A stretch of 64,000 nt of DNA, taken from the NCBI RefSeq assembly GCF_037203605.1, contig NZ_JBBDHC010000002.1, positions 220,888 through 284,887 on the forward strand, given 5' to 3'. This stretch comes from Denitratimonas tolerans. Its GTDB lineage: Bacteria > Pseudomonadota > Gammaproteobacteria > Xanthomonadales > Xanthomonadaceae. The notes below the pieces were generated by a model. The model saw only the letters and a list, made by a program, of their open reading frames with translations. It was not told the origin of the DNA and ran no database searches. Shown piece by piece: positions 27,053 through 37,200 of this stretch (positions are counted from its first letter, which is position 1; the number at the start of each line of letters is the position of its first letter). The position numbers were made by a program, and so were the translations under genes.

Positions 27053-27607
27053 TCACGATGCCGCCTGGCGCGCCAGCCAGCGCCGCGCCATGCGGCGGAT
27101 CGAGGCATCCAGCGAGGCGTCTTCCGGCAGTTCGGCGACGCTTCGCCAGGCCAGATCGAGCGATTCCTCGCCCACGCTGAACGCCTCGCTCCCGGTCGCC
27201 CGCACGACGTGGCGCACGTCGTAGTGCCAGTGCGCAGGCTCAGTGCCGCGCGCCGGGATCAGGTGGCGATCCAGGTCGAAGATCGCCGGCTCCACCACCA
27301 GATCGGACAGGCCCGATTCCTCGCTGGCCTCGCGCAGCGACACGCGCACGAGGTCCGTATCGCCATCGGCGTGGCCGCCAGGCTGGAACCAGCGCCCGAG
27401 CTTGCGATGGTGTGTCAGGAGCACGCGAGCGCCGTCCGCACTGACCAGCCAGGCCGAGCCGGTGAAGTGCCCCGGCGGGTGGCTGCGCTCGAAAACGCCC
27501 GGGTTCGAGCGCAGGAAGGCGAGGAAGATTTCGACGGCATCGCGCTGATCGGGCACGGCATGCGCGTGATGCTGCAATGCAGCGTGCAATGGCGAATGGA
27601 GCGGCAT
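27053..27607 (-). CDS. NUDIX hydrolase
   Basis: 184-residue NUDIX-fold hydrolase of unknown substrate. The Nudix box reads GGHADGDTDLVRVSLREASE followed by ESGL; the first Glu of GX5EX7REUXEEXGU is replaced by Thr, while the catalytic REASEE core is intact. Flanking features are HFTGSAWLVSADGARVLLTHHRKLGRWFQPGGH and a C-terminal DLAWRSVAEL strand. Convergent with the lipoprotein gene and divergent from the permease at 27768. Confidence 0.85.
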   Translation of the reverse strand: MPLHSPLHAALQHHAHAVPDQRDAVEIFLAFLRSNPGVFERSHPPGHFTGSAWLVSADGARVLLTHHRKLGRWFQPGGHADGDTDLVRVSLREASEESGLSDLVVEPAIFDLDRHLIPARGTEPAHWHYDVRHVVRATGSEAFSVGEESLDLAWRSVAELPEDASLDASIRRMARRWLARQAAS

Positions 27608-27707
27608 CAGGAAAGGCTCGTGGCATCGCGGCGCTGCAGTATGACCGTGAACATCGCGTTTCGCGCTTGATGCGGCTCTCAGGCCGCGTTAAGGTTCGGC
27701 GCTCATT

Positions 27708-27733
27708 GCGGCAGGCTGCGTCCTGCCGCTTTT
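27708..27733 (+). terminator. Terminator-like hairpin in the leader of the permease gene
   Basis: Stem GCGGCAGG (27708-27715) / CCTGCCGC (27722-27729), loop CTGCGT, then TTTT. It sits 35 bases before the permease start codon and after a TATGAC box near 27639, so it would lie inside the permease leader. A smaller GCGGC/GCCGC hairpin (27672-27687) precedes it. Confidence 0.5.
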
Positions 27734-27767
27734 CGGATTCGCCATTTGCCGCGAGGGGAAACACCGC

Positions 27768-29234
27768 ATGCTCAAGAACCTGTTGGCCACCAAGCCGATC
27801 GCACCATCGGGCCACGTCGATGCGGGCGAGCCGGTGGAAGGCAGTCTCGAAGGCGAGGCCACCCTCAAGCGCACCCTCACCGCCCGGCAGCTGGTGATGC
27901 TGGGCATCGGCGCGGTGATCGGCGCGGGCATCTTCGTGCTCACCGGCCACGCTGCGGCCGCGCACGCCGGTCCGGCCCTTGTGCTGAGCTTCGTCCTGGC
28001 CGGTTTCGCCTGCGCCCTGGCTGGCCTGTGCTACGCCGAGTTCGCCGCGATGATGCCGGTCTCGGGCAGCGCCTACTCCTACTCCTACGCCACCCTGGGC
28101 GAGTTCATCGCCTGGTTCATCGGCTGGAACCTGGTGCTGGAATACCTCTTTGCCGCCTCCACCGTGGCGGTCGGCTGGTCGGGCTATCTCAACAGTTTCC
28201 TCGGCAATCTCGGCATGGCCCTGCCGGCCGCGCTGTCTTCGGCGCCGCTGACCATCTCCGGCTCGGAGATCGTGATGAGCGGCGCCATCGTGAACCTGCC
28301 GGCGGTCTTCATCGTCGCTGCGATCAGCGGGCTGTGCTACGTCGGCATCACCCAGTCGGCCTTCGTCAACTCGATCATCGTGGCGATCAAGGTCACCGTG
28401 ATCCTGCTGTTCGTGGCATTCAGCATCCAGTTCATCAACCCCGACAACTGGGTGCCCTTCATCCCGGAAAACACCGGCCCGGGCCAGTTCGGCTACAGCG
28501 GCATCGTGCGCGGTGCGGCGGTGGTGTTCTTCGCCTACATCGGATTCGACGCGGTATCCACGGCAGCCGGCGAAGCCAAGAACCCGCAGCGCGACATGCC
28601 CATCGGCATCCTCGGCTCGCTGTTCCTGTGCACCATCATCTACATCGTCGTGGCCGCGGTCCTCACCGGCATGATGCATTACACCCAGCTCGGCACCGCC
28701 AAGCCGGTCGCCACCGCGCTGGAAGCCTACCCCTCGCTGGCCTGGCTCAAGTGGCTGGTGGAACTGGGTGCCATCGCCGGCCTGTCCTCGGTGATCCTGG
28801 TGATGCTGATGGGCCAGCCGCGCATCTTCTACTCGATGTCCAAGGACGGCCTGCTGCCGGCCGTGTTCGGCAAGGTCCACCCGAAGTTCCGCACGCCCTA
28901 CATCAGCACCATCATCGTGGGCACCGTGGCCGCCATCCTCGCTGGCCTGTTCCCGATCGGCCTGCTGGGCGAGCTGGTTTCCATGGGCACGCTTCTGGCT
29001 TTCACCACGGTATGCATCGGCGTCCTGATCCTGCGCTATACCCGCCCGGATCTGCCGCGCCCGTTCCGCGTGCGCGCGGTGTGGGCCGTTTCCATCCTGG
29101 GTGCCGCCGCCTGCCTCTACCTGTTCATCCAGCCGTTTTCCGAGCACTGGCGTCTGATGGTGGGCTGGACCGCCATCGGCATGGTGATCTACTTCGCCTA
29201 CGGCTACCGCCACAGCAAGCTGCGCAAGCGCTGA
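27768..29234 (+). CDS. APC-family amino-acid permease
   Basis: 488-residue inner-membrane transporter of the amino acid-polyamine-organocation superfamily, resembling the cationic amino-acid/YfnA group. About 12 membrane helices. Helix 1 carries GIGAVIGAGIFVLTG, the unwound substrate-binding motif of the family; helix 3 starts LAGLCYAEFAAMMPVSGSAY; helix 6 is FFAYIGFDAVSTAAGEAKNP. MGQPRIFYSMSKDGLLP is also characteristic. Good Shine-Dalgarno GAGGGG. The leader contains a terminator-like hairpin. Substrate cannot be named from sequence alone. Confidence 0.9.
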   Translation: MLKNLLATKPIAPSGHVDAGEPVEGSLEGEATLKRTLTARQLVMLGIGAVIGAGIFVLTGHAAAAHAGPALVLSFVLAGFACALAGLCYAEFAAMMPVSGSAYSYSYATLGEFIAWFIGWNLVLEYLFAASTVAVGWSGYLNSFLGNLGMALPAALSSAPLTISGSEIVMSGAIVNLPAVFIVAAISGLCYVGITQSAFVNSIIVAIKVTVILLFVAFSIQFINPDNWVPFIPENTGPGQFGYSGIVRGAAVVFFAYIGFDAVSTAAGEAKNPQRDMPIGILGSLFLCTIIYIVVAAVLTGMMHYTQLGTAKPVATALEAYPSLAWLKWLVELGAIAGLSSVILVMLMGQPRIFYSMSKDGLLPAVFGKVHPKFRTPYISTIIVGTVAAILAGLFPIGLLGELVSMGTLLAFTTVCIGVLILRYTRPDLPRPFRVRAVWAVSILGAAACLYLFIQPFSEHWRLMVGWTAIGMVIYFAYGYRHSKLRKR

Positions 29235-29259
29235 TCCCGGCGGCCCGGACGCACTCCCC

Positions 29260-30735
29260 ATGACCGCAGCATCCCCGCGCGAGCCCAGCCTGCTCCAGGC
29301 GCTGACGCCGCTGCTGTTCCTCATCGTCGGGCTGGTCGGCGCCGTCTATCTGTACGGCGACGACGCCTCCTCCGGGGCCAGCCCGATCGTGCTGATGCTG
29401 GCAGCCGGCGTGGCGGCCCTCGTCGGGCTGCGCAACGGCATCGCCTGGCGCGACATCCAGGACCACCTGGTGCACGGCGTGGCGCTGGCCGTGGTGCCGA
29501 TCTTCATCCTCCTGTGGGTGGGTGCGCTGATCGGCACCTGGATCCTCAGCGGCACGGTGCCGACGCTGATCGTCTACGGCATGAAGCTGCTGCATCCGGC
29601 CTACTTCTACCCGGCCGCATGCCTGATCTGCGCCATCGTGGCGATGGCCATCGGCAGCTCGTGGACAGTGGCGGGCACCCTGGGCGTGGCGCTGATCGGC
29701 GTCGCCCAGGGCTTGGACATGTCGCCGGAAATCACCGCCGGCGCGGTGATTTCCGGCGCCTACTTCGGCGACAAGATGTCGCCGATCTCGGACACCACCA
29801 TCATCTCCCCGGCGGCGGCCGGCGCCGAGCTGTTCTCGCACATCCGCCACATGACCTGGACCACCTTCCCGAGCATCGCCATCGCTCTGGTGCTGTTCAC
29901 GTCGATCGGCCTGTTCGGCAGCCACGGCGGCAGCAATGAGGTCGGCTTCGGCGACCTGCCGGTGCTGCTGGGCGAGCACTACGCGCTGGGCTGGTACCTG
30001 CTGATCCCGCTGGTGGTGGTCTTCGTGCTGGCGGTCAAGCGCTTCCCGGCCATTCCCACGATCATGATCGGCGCCCTGCTCGGCGGCCTGTTCGCGGTGC
30101 TCTTCCAGCCCGACCTGACCGTGGCGCTGGCCGACGACGAGGAGCTGTCCCGGCCCCTGGCCCTGCTGGCGGGCGCCTGGAAGGCGGTCATCGACGGCTA
30201 CCAGGCCGATACCGGGAACGCGGCGGTCGACAGCCTGCTGACCCGCGGCGGCCTGATCAGCATGCTCAATACGGTCCTGCTGATCATCTGCGCGCTGGGC
30301 TTCGGCGCGGTGATGGAGCGCACCGGCCTGCTGGAGCGCATGATCCGCAGCGTGCTGGCGGCGGCCAAGTCGGCCGGCTCGCTGATCGCCGCGACCATCG
30401 TCACCGCCTTCGGCACCAACGTGGTGGCCGCCGACCAGTACATGGCCCTGGTGATTCCCGGGCGGCTCTACCAGCCCGAGTACCGGCGCCGCGGCCTGGC
30501 CCCGGAAAACCTCTCTCGCGCGCTGGAGGACGGCGGCACCATCACCTCGCCGCTGGTGCCCTGGAACACCTGCGGTGCCTACATGGCGGCGACTCTGGGC
30601 GTAGCCACCTTCGACTACCTGCCCTACGCCTTCTTCAACCTGGCGGGGCCGCTCGTCGCCCTGTTCATGGCCTGGGCCGGCCTCAAGATCCTGCCGCTGG
30701 CCAAGTCCGAGGCGGCGGAGGCGGCGCCGGCCTGA
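29260..30735 (+). CDS. nhaC: NhaC-family Na+/H+ antiporter
   Basis: 491-residue polytopic membrane protein of the NhaC family, exchanging sodium for protons. Diagnostic segments: PIFILLWVGALIGTWILSGTVPTLIVYGM, AIGSSWTVAGTLGVALIGVA, GAVISGAYFGDKMSPISDTT (family signature), VVAADQYMALVIPGRLY and GGTITSPLVPWNTCGAYMA. It starts 25 bases after the permease stop on the same strand, so co-transcription is likely; a shared function (for example sodium-linked transport) is only a guess. Confidence 0.92.
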   Translation: MTAASPREPSLLQALTPLLFLIVGLVGAVYLYGDDASSGASPIVLMLAAGVAALVGLRNGIAWRDIQDHLVHGVALAVVPIFILLWVGALIGTWILSGTVPTLIVYGMKLLHPAYFYPAACLICAIVAMAIGSSWTVAGTLGVALIGVAQGLDMSPEITAGAVISGAYFGDKMSPISDTTIISPAAAGAELFSHIRHMTWTTFPSIAIALVLFTSIGLFGSHGGSNEVGFGDLPVLLGEHYALGWYLLIPLVVVFVLAVKRFPAIPTIMIGALLGGLFAVLFQPDLTVALADDEELSRPLALLAGAWKAVIDGYQADTGNAAVDSLLTRGGLISMLNTVLLIICALGFGAVMERTGLLERMIRSVLAAAKSAGSLIAATIVTAFGTNVVAADQYMALVIPGRLYQPEYRRRGLAPENLSRALEDGGTITSPLVPWNTCGAYMAATLGVATFDYLPYAFFNLAGPLVALFMAWAGLKILPLAKSEAAEAAPA

Positions 30736-30806
30736 TCCGCCGGCCGGCGCCGAAAGCACGCTGAAGGCACAGCCCGCCGCCGGTCCCGCGCGGCGGGCCC
30801 GGCCGC

Positions 30807-30812
30807 TACAAT
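30807..30812 (+). promoter_or_regulatory. -10 element TACAAT of the SDR gene
   Basis: TACAAT 38 bases before the ATG at 30851, which is preceded by AGGAAC. An in-frame ATG at 30830 lies closer to the box but lacks a ribosome-binding site. Confidence 0.5.
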
Positions 30813-30850
30813 GCGGGCCCTGTCTTCGCATGCTCCCAGGAACCCGCACG

Positions 30851-31618
30851 ATGAAATCCAGTGATGTCCGCGCCGTTGTCACCGGCGGCGCCTCCGGCCT
30901 CGGCCTGGCCGCCGCGCGGCGCATCGTCGCCGACGGCGGTCGCGTCACCCTGCTCGACCTCAACAACGAAAGGGGCGCGGCCGCGGCCGCCGAACTGGGC
31001 GAGGCCGCCCGCTACCTGCACCTGGACGTGAGCGACGAGGCCGCCGCGGAAACCGCGCTGGCGCAGGCGCGCGAGCAGATGGGCGGACTCAACGCCGCGG
31101 TCTGCTGTGCCGGCATCCTCGGCGCCGGGCGCACCCTCGGGCGCGAGGGCCCGATGCCGCTGGAGCGCTTCGCCACCACGGTGCGGGTGAACCTCATCGG
31201 CAGCTTCAACATCGCCAAGGCCGCCGCGAACCTGATGCAGCACAACGAGGCCAATGCCGACGGCGAGCGCGGGGCGATCACCTTCACCGCCTCCATCGCG
31301 GCCTGGGAAGGCCAGATCGGGCAGGCTGCCTACGCTGCCAGCAAAGGCGGCGTGATCGGCATGACCCTGCCGCTGGCGCGCGAGTTCACCCGCATCGGCG
31401 TGCGCGTGATGGCGATCGCGCCGGGCGTCTTCCACACCCCGATGGTCGACGGCATGCCCGAGGCGATCTACCAGTCGCTGTGCGCGCAGGTGCCCTTCCC
31501 TTCGCGTCTGGGCGATCCGGCCGAGTTTGCCGACACGGTCGCCTACATCCTCCGCAACGGCTACCTCAACGGCAGCGCGATCCGCGTCGATGGCGCGATC
31601 CGGCTGCAGCCCAAGTAA
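30851..31618 (+). CDS. SDR-family dehydrogenase (3-hydroxyacyl-CoA dehydrogenase type II-like)
   Basis: 255-residue short-chain dehydrogenase. The NAD-binding TGGASGLGLA motif is at 12-21, followed by TLLDLNNERG with an Asp that favours NAD. NAAVCCAGI, the catalytic Ser in FTASIAAWEGQ and YAASK complete the active site. The C-terminal AIAPGVFHTPMVDGMP and VDGAIRLQPK match the 3-hydroxyacyl-CoA dehydrogenase type II (HSD10) group, suggesting a role in fatty-acid or branched-chain catabolism. Located 21 bases before efpL on the same strand. Confidence 0.85.
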   Translation: MKSSDVRAVVTGGASGLGLAAARRIVADGGRVTLLDLNNERGAAAAAELGEAARYLHLDVSDEAAAETALAQAREQMGGLNAAVCCAGILGAGRTLGREGPMPLERFATTVRVNLIGSFNIAKAAANLMQHNEANADGERGAITFTASIAAWEGQIGQAAYAASKGGVIGMTLPLAREFTRIGVRVMAIAPGVFHTPMVDGMPEAIYQSLCAQVPFPSRLGDPAEFADTVAYILRNGYLNGSAIRVDGAIRLQPK

Positions 31619-31639
31619 CTCCCCAGCAGGATTTCTCCC

Positions 31640-32203
31640 ATGAAGGCATCCGATGTCCGCAAGGGCAACGTCGTCGAGCACAACGGCGGCATCTACCAGG
31701 TGCGCGACATCGAGCGCAGTTCCCCCACCGCGCGCGGTGGCAACGTCACCTTCCGCTTCACCCTCTACAGCGTACCGGCCGGCAGCAAGCTCGACCTGAG
31801 CCTGCGCGCGGACGATGAGCTCAAGGAGGTGGAGCTGAGCCGGCGCTCCTGCAGCTATTCCTACATGGACGGCGACGCCTTCGTCTTCATGGACGACGAG
31901 GATTACACCCAGTACGTGCTTGGGCCCGAGCTGATCGGCGACAGCGCCGGTTACATCAGCGACGGCCTCAAGGACTGCTACGTGCAGATCATCGACGATG
32001 CGCCGGTGGGCCTGCAGTTGCCCCAGAGCGTGGAACTGGAGGTGATCGACACCCCGCCCGAACTCAGGGGCGGCACCGCGACCAAGCGCCCCAAGCCCGC
32101 CCGCCTCAGCACCGGCATCGAAATCCAGGTGCCCGAATACATTTCCAACGGCGAGAAGATCTGGGTCAACACCGCCACCGGCGAATTCGCCGGGCGCGTC
32201 TGA
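31640..32203 (+). CDS. efpL: Elongation factor P-like protein EfpL (YeiP)
   Basis: 187-residue EF-P paralogue that relieves ribosome stalling. Three beta-barrel domains of the EF-P family; the C-terminal signature is IEIQVPEYISNGEKIWVNTATGEF. The loop that carries the modified Lys in EF-P reads SSPTARGG here, with Arg32 at the tip, the hallmark of the YeiP/EfpL branch. The SYMDGDAFVFMDDEDYTQY block is also typical. Start MKASDVRKGNVVEHNG has a GGA-rich Shine-Dalgarno. Convergent with pilB. Confidence 0.93.
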   Translation: MKASDVRKGNVVEHNGGIYQVRDIERSSPTARGGNVTFRFTLYSVPAGSKLDLSLRADDELKEVELSRRSCSYSYMDGDAFVFMDDEDYTQYVLGPELIGDSAGYISDGLKDCYVQIIDDAPVGLQLPQSVELEVIDTPPELRGGTATKRPKPARLSTGIEIQVPEYISNGEKIWVNTATGEFAGRV

Positions 32204-32211
32204 CGCGGCCG

Positions 32212-32237
32212 ACGCGGCACCCTTCCCGGTGCCGCGT
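32212..32237. terminator. Shared hairpin between convergent efpL and pilB
   Basis: Perfect 10-bp stem ACGCGGCACC (32212-32221) / GGTGCCGCGT (32228-32237), loop CTTCCC, exactly in the 36-base gap between two convergent genes. No long T-run on either side. Confidence 0.55.
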
Positions 32238-32239
32238 GA

Positions 32240-33970
<1,731 letters not shown>

Positions 33971-34208
33971 TACACACTCTCGCAGCAGCGGGTGGCGGGA
34001 GGAAAACTCTAGCGCGAAGCGCGCACTTACTCCAATGCCGGCATCCGGCGGCACCCGTCGCGCGGCGCACATGCCCCGGCGTATGGCGCGGACTGCGCCG
34101 CAAGCGCCGCGGCGCAAGGCTGAACCCGCCGTGACCCCGCGGCTGCGAAATATCCCGGCAAAGCACCCCGGGCACGCTGCAAGGCCACCGAAGCCGATGC
34201 CGTGGTGG

Positions 34209-34214
34209 CATAAT
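34209..34214 (+). promoter_or_regulatory. -10 element CATAAT of the glutamate dehydrogenase gene
   Basis: CATAAT ends eight bases before the GTG at 34223 and 32 bases before the in-frame ATG at 34247. If transcription starts about seven bases after the box, a GTG start would be leaderless. Confidence 0.5.
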
Positions 34215-34222
34215 TTCCGGCC

Positions 34223-37200
34223 GTGTTCCCAACCTTTCGGTTCACGATGACCACCCTTTCCGATTCAACCGCCCCGACAGCCGACGCACGGCTCGGGGCG
34301 GTCCTCGACGCGCTGCGCGGCAGCGTGCCTGCCAACAAGGCACACGACGCCGACCTTTTCGCGCGGGCGTTCTATGCCCGCATGGAGGCGGAGGAGTACG
34401 CGATCCGCGCGCCCGCTGCATGGGCGGCACTCGCCCGCGGATACCTCGAGTTCCTGCAGCAGCGTGCGCCGGGAACGACGGCCCTGCGCATCTTCAACCC
34501 GACGCTGGAGGCGCACGGCTGGGAGTCGCCGCACACGGTGATCCAGATCGCCAACGACGACATGCCCTTCCTCGTGGACTCGGTCAGCATGGTGCTCGAC
34601 GCGGCCCAGGTCGGCATCCACGTCCTCGGCCACCCGGTGATCGACGTGGAGCGCGACGCCAGCGGTGTCGCCACGCGACTGGGCAGCGGGGCCACCGAAT
34701 CGGTGATGCACATCGAGATCGACCGCCAGATCGGCCCGGCGGCATTCCTTCGGCTTGAGCGCGCCATCCTCTCGGCGCTCGATGACGTGCGCGCCTGCGT
34801 CACCGATTGGCGCGCCATGCGCGATCGCGCGCTTGAAAGCGCCGAACACCTGTCGCAGGCCGGTTCGGGCCTGCCACGCGAGCGCGTGGACGAAGCCTGC
34901 GAATTCCTGCGCTGGGTCGCGGACGACCACTTCGTGTTCCTGGGCTATCGCGAGTACGCGCTGGGCTCCTCGCCCGATGACACGGTCCTGCGCGCCCTGC
35001 CGGAAGGCGGCCTGGGCCTTTTGCGCAGCAACCAGCGCGCCGGCCGCCCGCGCTCGGTGCGCGGCGTGCTCGACTCGCTCACCGCCGCGCAAAGCGAACC
35101 GGACGCATTGATCCTGACCAAGACCAACGCCCGCTCCACGGTGCACCGCGCCGGCTACATGGACTACATCGGCGTGCTCCAGTTCGATGCCGCCGGGCGC
35201 ACGACCGGCGAACGCCGCTTCATCGGCCTGTTCACCTCCAGCGCGTACAGCGCGCGTGCCTGGGACATTCCGCTGGTGCGCCAGCGCCACGCCTTCGTGA
35301 TGAACCAGTCGGGGCTGGCACCAGACAGCCACAGCGGCAAGGCCCTGCGCCAGATCCTCGAGATCCTGCCGCGCGACGAACTGTTCCAGAGCAATTCGCG
35401 CGAACTGCACCGCACCGCGATGAGCGTGCTGGCGCTGCAGGAACGGATCCGCCCGCGCCTGTTCCTGCGCCGCGACCGCTTCGGCCGCTTTTTTTCGATC
35501 CTGGCCTACGTACCGCGCGACCGCTTCAACGCCGAGGTCAGCCAGCGCATCGAGGACCTCCTGATGGCGGCACTCAACGGCCAGCAGATCGACACCACCA
35601 GCCACGTCGGCTCTTCGCCGCTGGCGCAAATGCACATGATCGTCCGCCCCAAGGCGGGTACACCGGAGAACGTAGACGTGGATGACCTCAACCAGCAGAT
35701 GGCTGGCATCGTTCGCAGCTGGCACGACGCCCTGCGTGAACACCTCGTGCAGCGCTGCGGCGAAGCCGAAGGGCAGAAACTCGCCAACCGTTTTGCCCGC
35801 GCCCTGCCGGCCGGCTATGTCGCGGAAGTCGCACCCGAGGTGGCGGCCGACGACGTGATCCGCCTCGCCGCGCTGGAGCGTGATGATGGCCTCGGTCTGA
35901 ACCTCTACCTGCACCGCGCCAAGGACAGGACGCCGCAGCTGCGCTTCAAGATCTACCGCACCGGCAGCGACATCTCGCTTTCCGAGGCACTGCCGCTGCT
36001 GGAAAACCTCGGACTGCGCATCCAGACCGAGCGCCCCTACGCCGTGCACCTGGATGATGCCGGCACCTTCATCCAGGACTTCGAGATCGAGGCCATCGGC
36101 ACGGTCGACGTGGACGCCGTGCGCGCGCGCTTCGAACAGGCCTTCGAGAACATCTGGCGCGGGCGCGCCGAGAGCGACGGGTTCAACCGCCTGATCCTGG
36201 CCGCACGCCTGGACTGGCGTCAGGTCGCCATGCTGCGCGGCTACGCCAAGTACCTCTTGCAGGTCGGGGTGCCGTTCTCGCAGAGCTACATGGAAGAAAC
36301 GCTGGCGCGCTATCCGCTCGTTGCCCGTCTCCTGGTCGAACTGTTCGAAGCACGCTTCCATCCGGACGAGGACAGCGCGCAGAAGGCCGCCGGCCAGAAG
36401 GATTTCGGTACCGAACTGCAGGCGCTGGTGGGTGCCGATGAGGCCGCGATGAAGGCGGTCGAGCCGGTCATCGCCGCGCGCCTCGATGGGCGCCACGCCC
36501 AGATGGACGCCGCGCACCAGGCGCTGCTGGCGGTGCTGGACCGGGTCGAGAGCATCGACGAAGACCGCATCCTGCGCAGCTTCAAGACCGCGATGCTCGC
36601 AACCCTGCGCACCAGCTTCTACCAGCGTCAGAAGCCCCGCGCGCAGGAGGTCATCGCGTTCAAGATCGATCCCTCGGCGATGCCCGAATCGCCCAAGCCG
36701 CGCCCCTACCGCGAAATCTTCGTCTACGGCCCGCGCGTGGAAGGCACCCACCTGCGCTTCGGCCCGGTGGCGCGCGGCGGCCTGCGCTGGTCGGATCGTC
36801 GCGAGGACTTCCGCACCGAGGTGCTGGGTCTGGTGAAGGCGCAGATGGTGAAGAACACCGTCATCGTGCCGGTGGGTGCCAAGGGCGGCTTTTTCGTCAA
36901 GCGCCCGCCCACCGACCGCGAAGCGGTGCAGGCCGAGGGCATCGATTGCTACAAGCTTTTCATCGGCTCGATGCTCGACATCACCGACAACATCGTCGAA
37001 GGCAAGATCGTGCCGCCGCCGGACGTGGTGCGCCACGACGAGGACGATCCCTACCTGGTCGTGGCCGCGGACAAGGGCACGGCGCGCTTTTCCGACATCG
37101 CCAACGGCCTGGCGCTGGAGGAAGGCTTCTGGCTGGGCGACGCCTTCGCCTCGGGCGGCTCGGTGGGCTACAGCCACAAGGGCATGGGCATCACCGCGCG

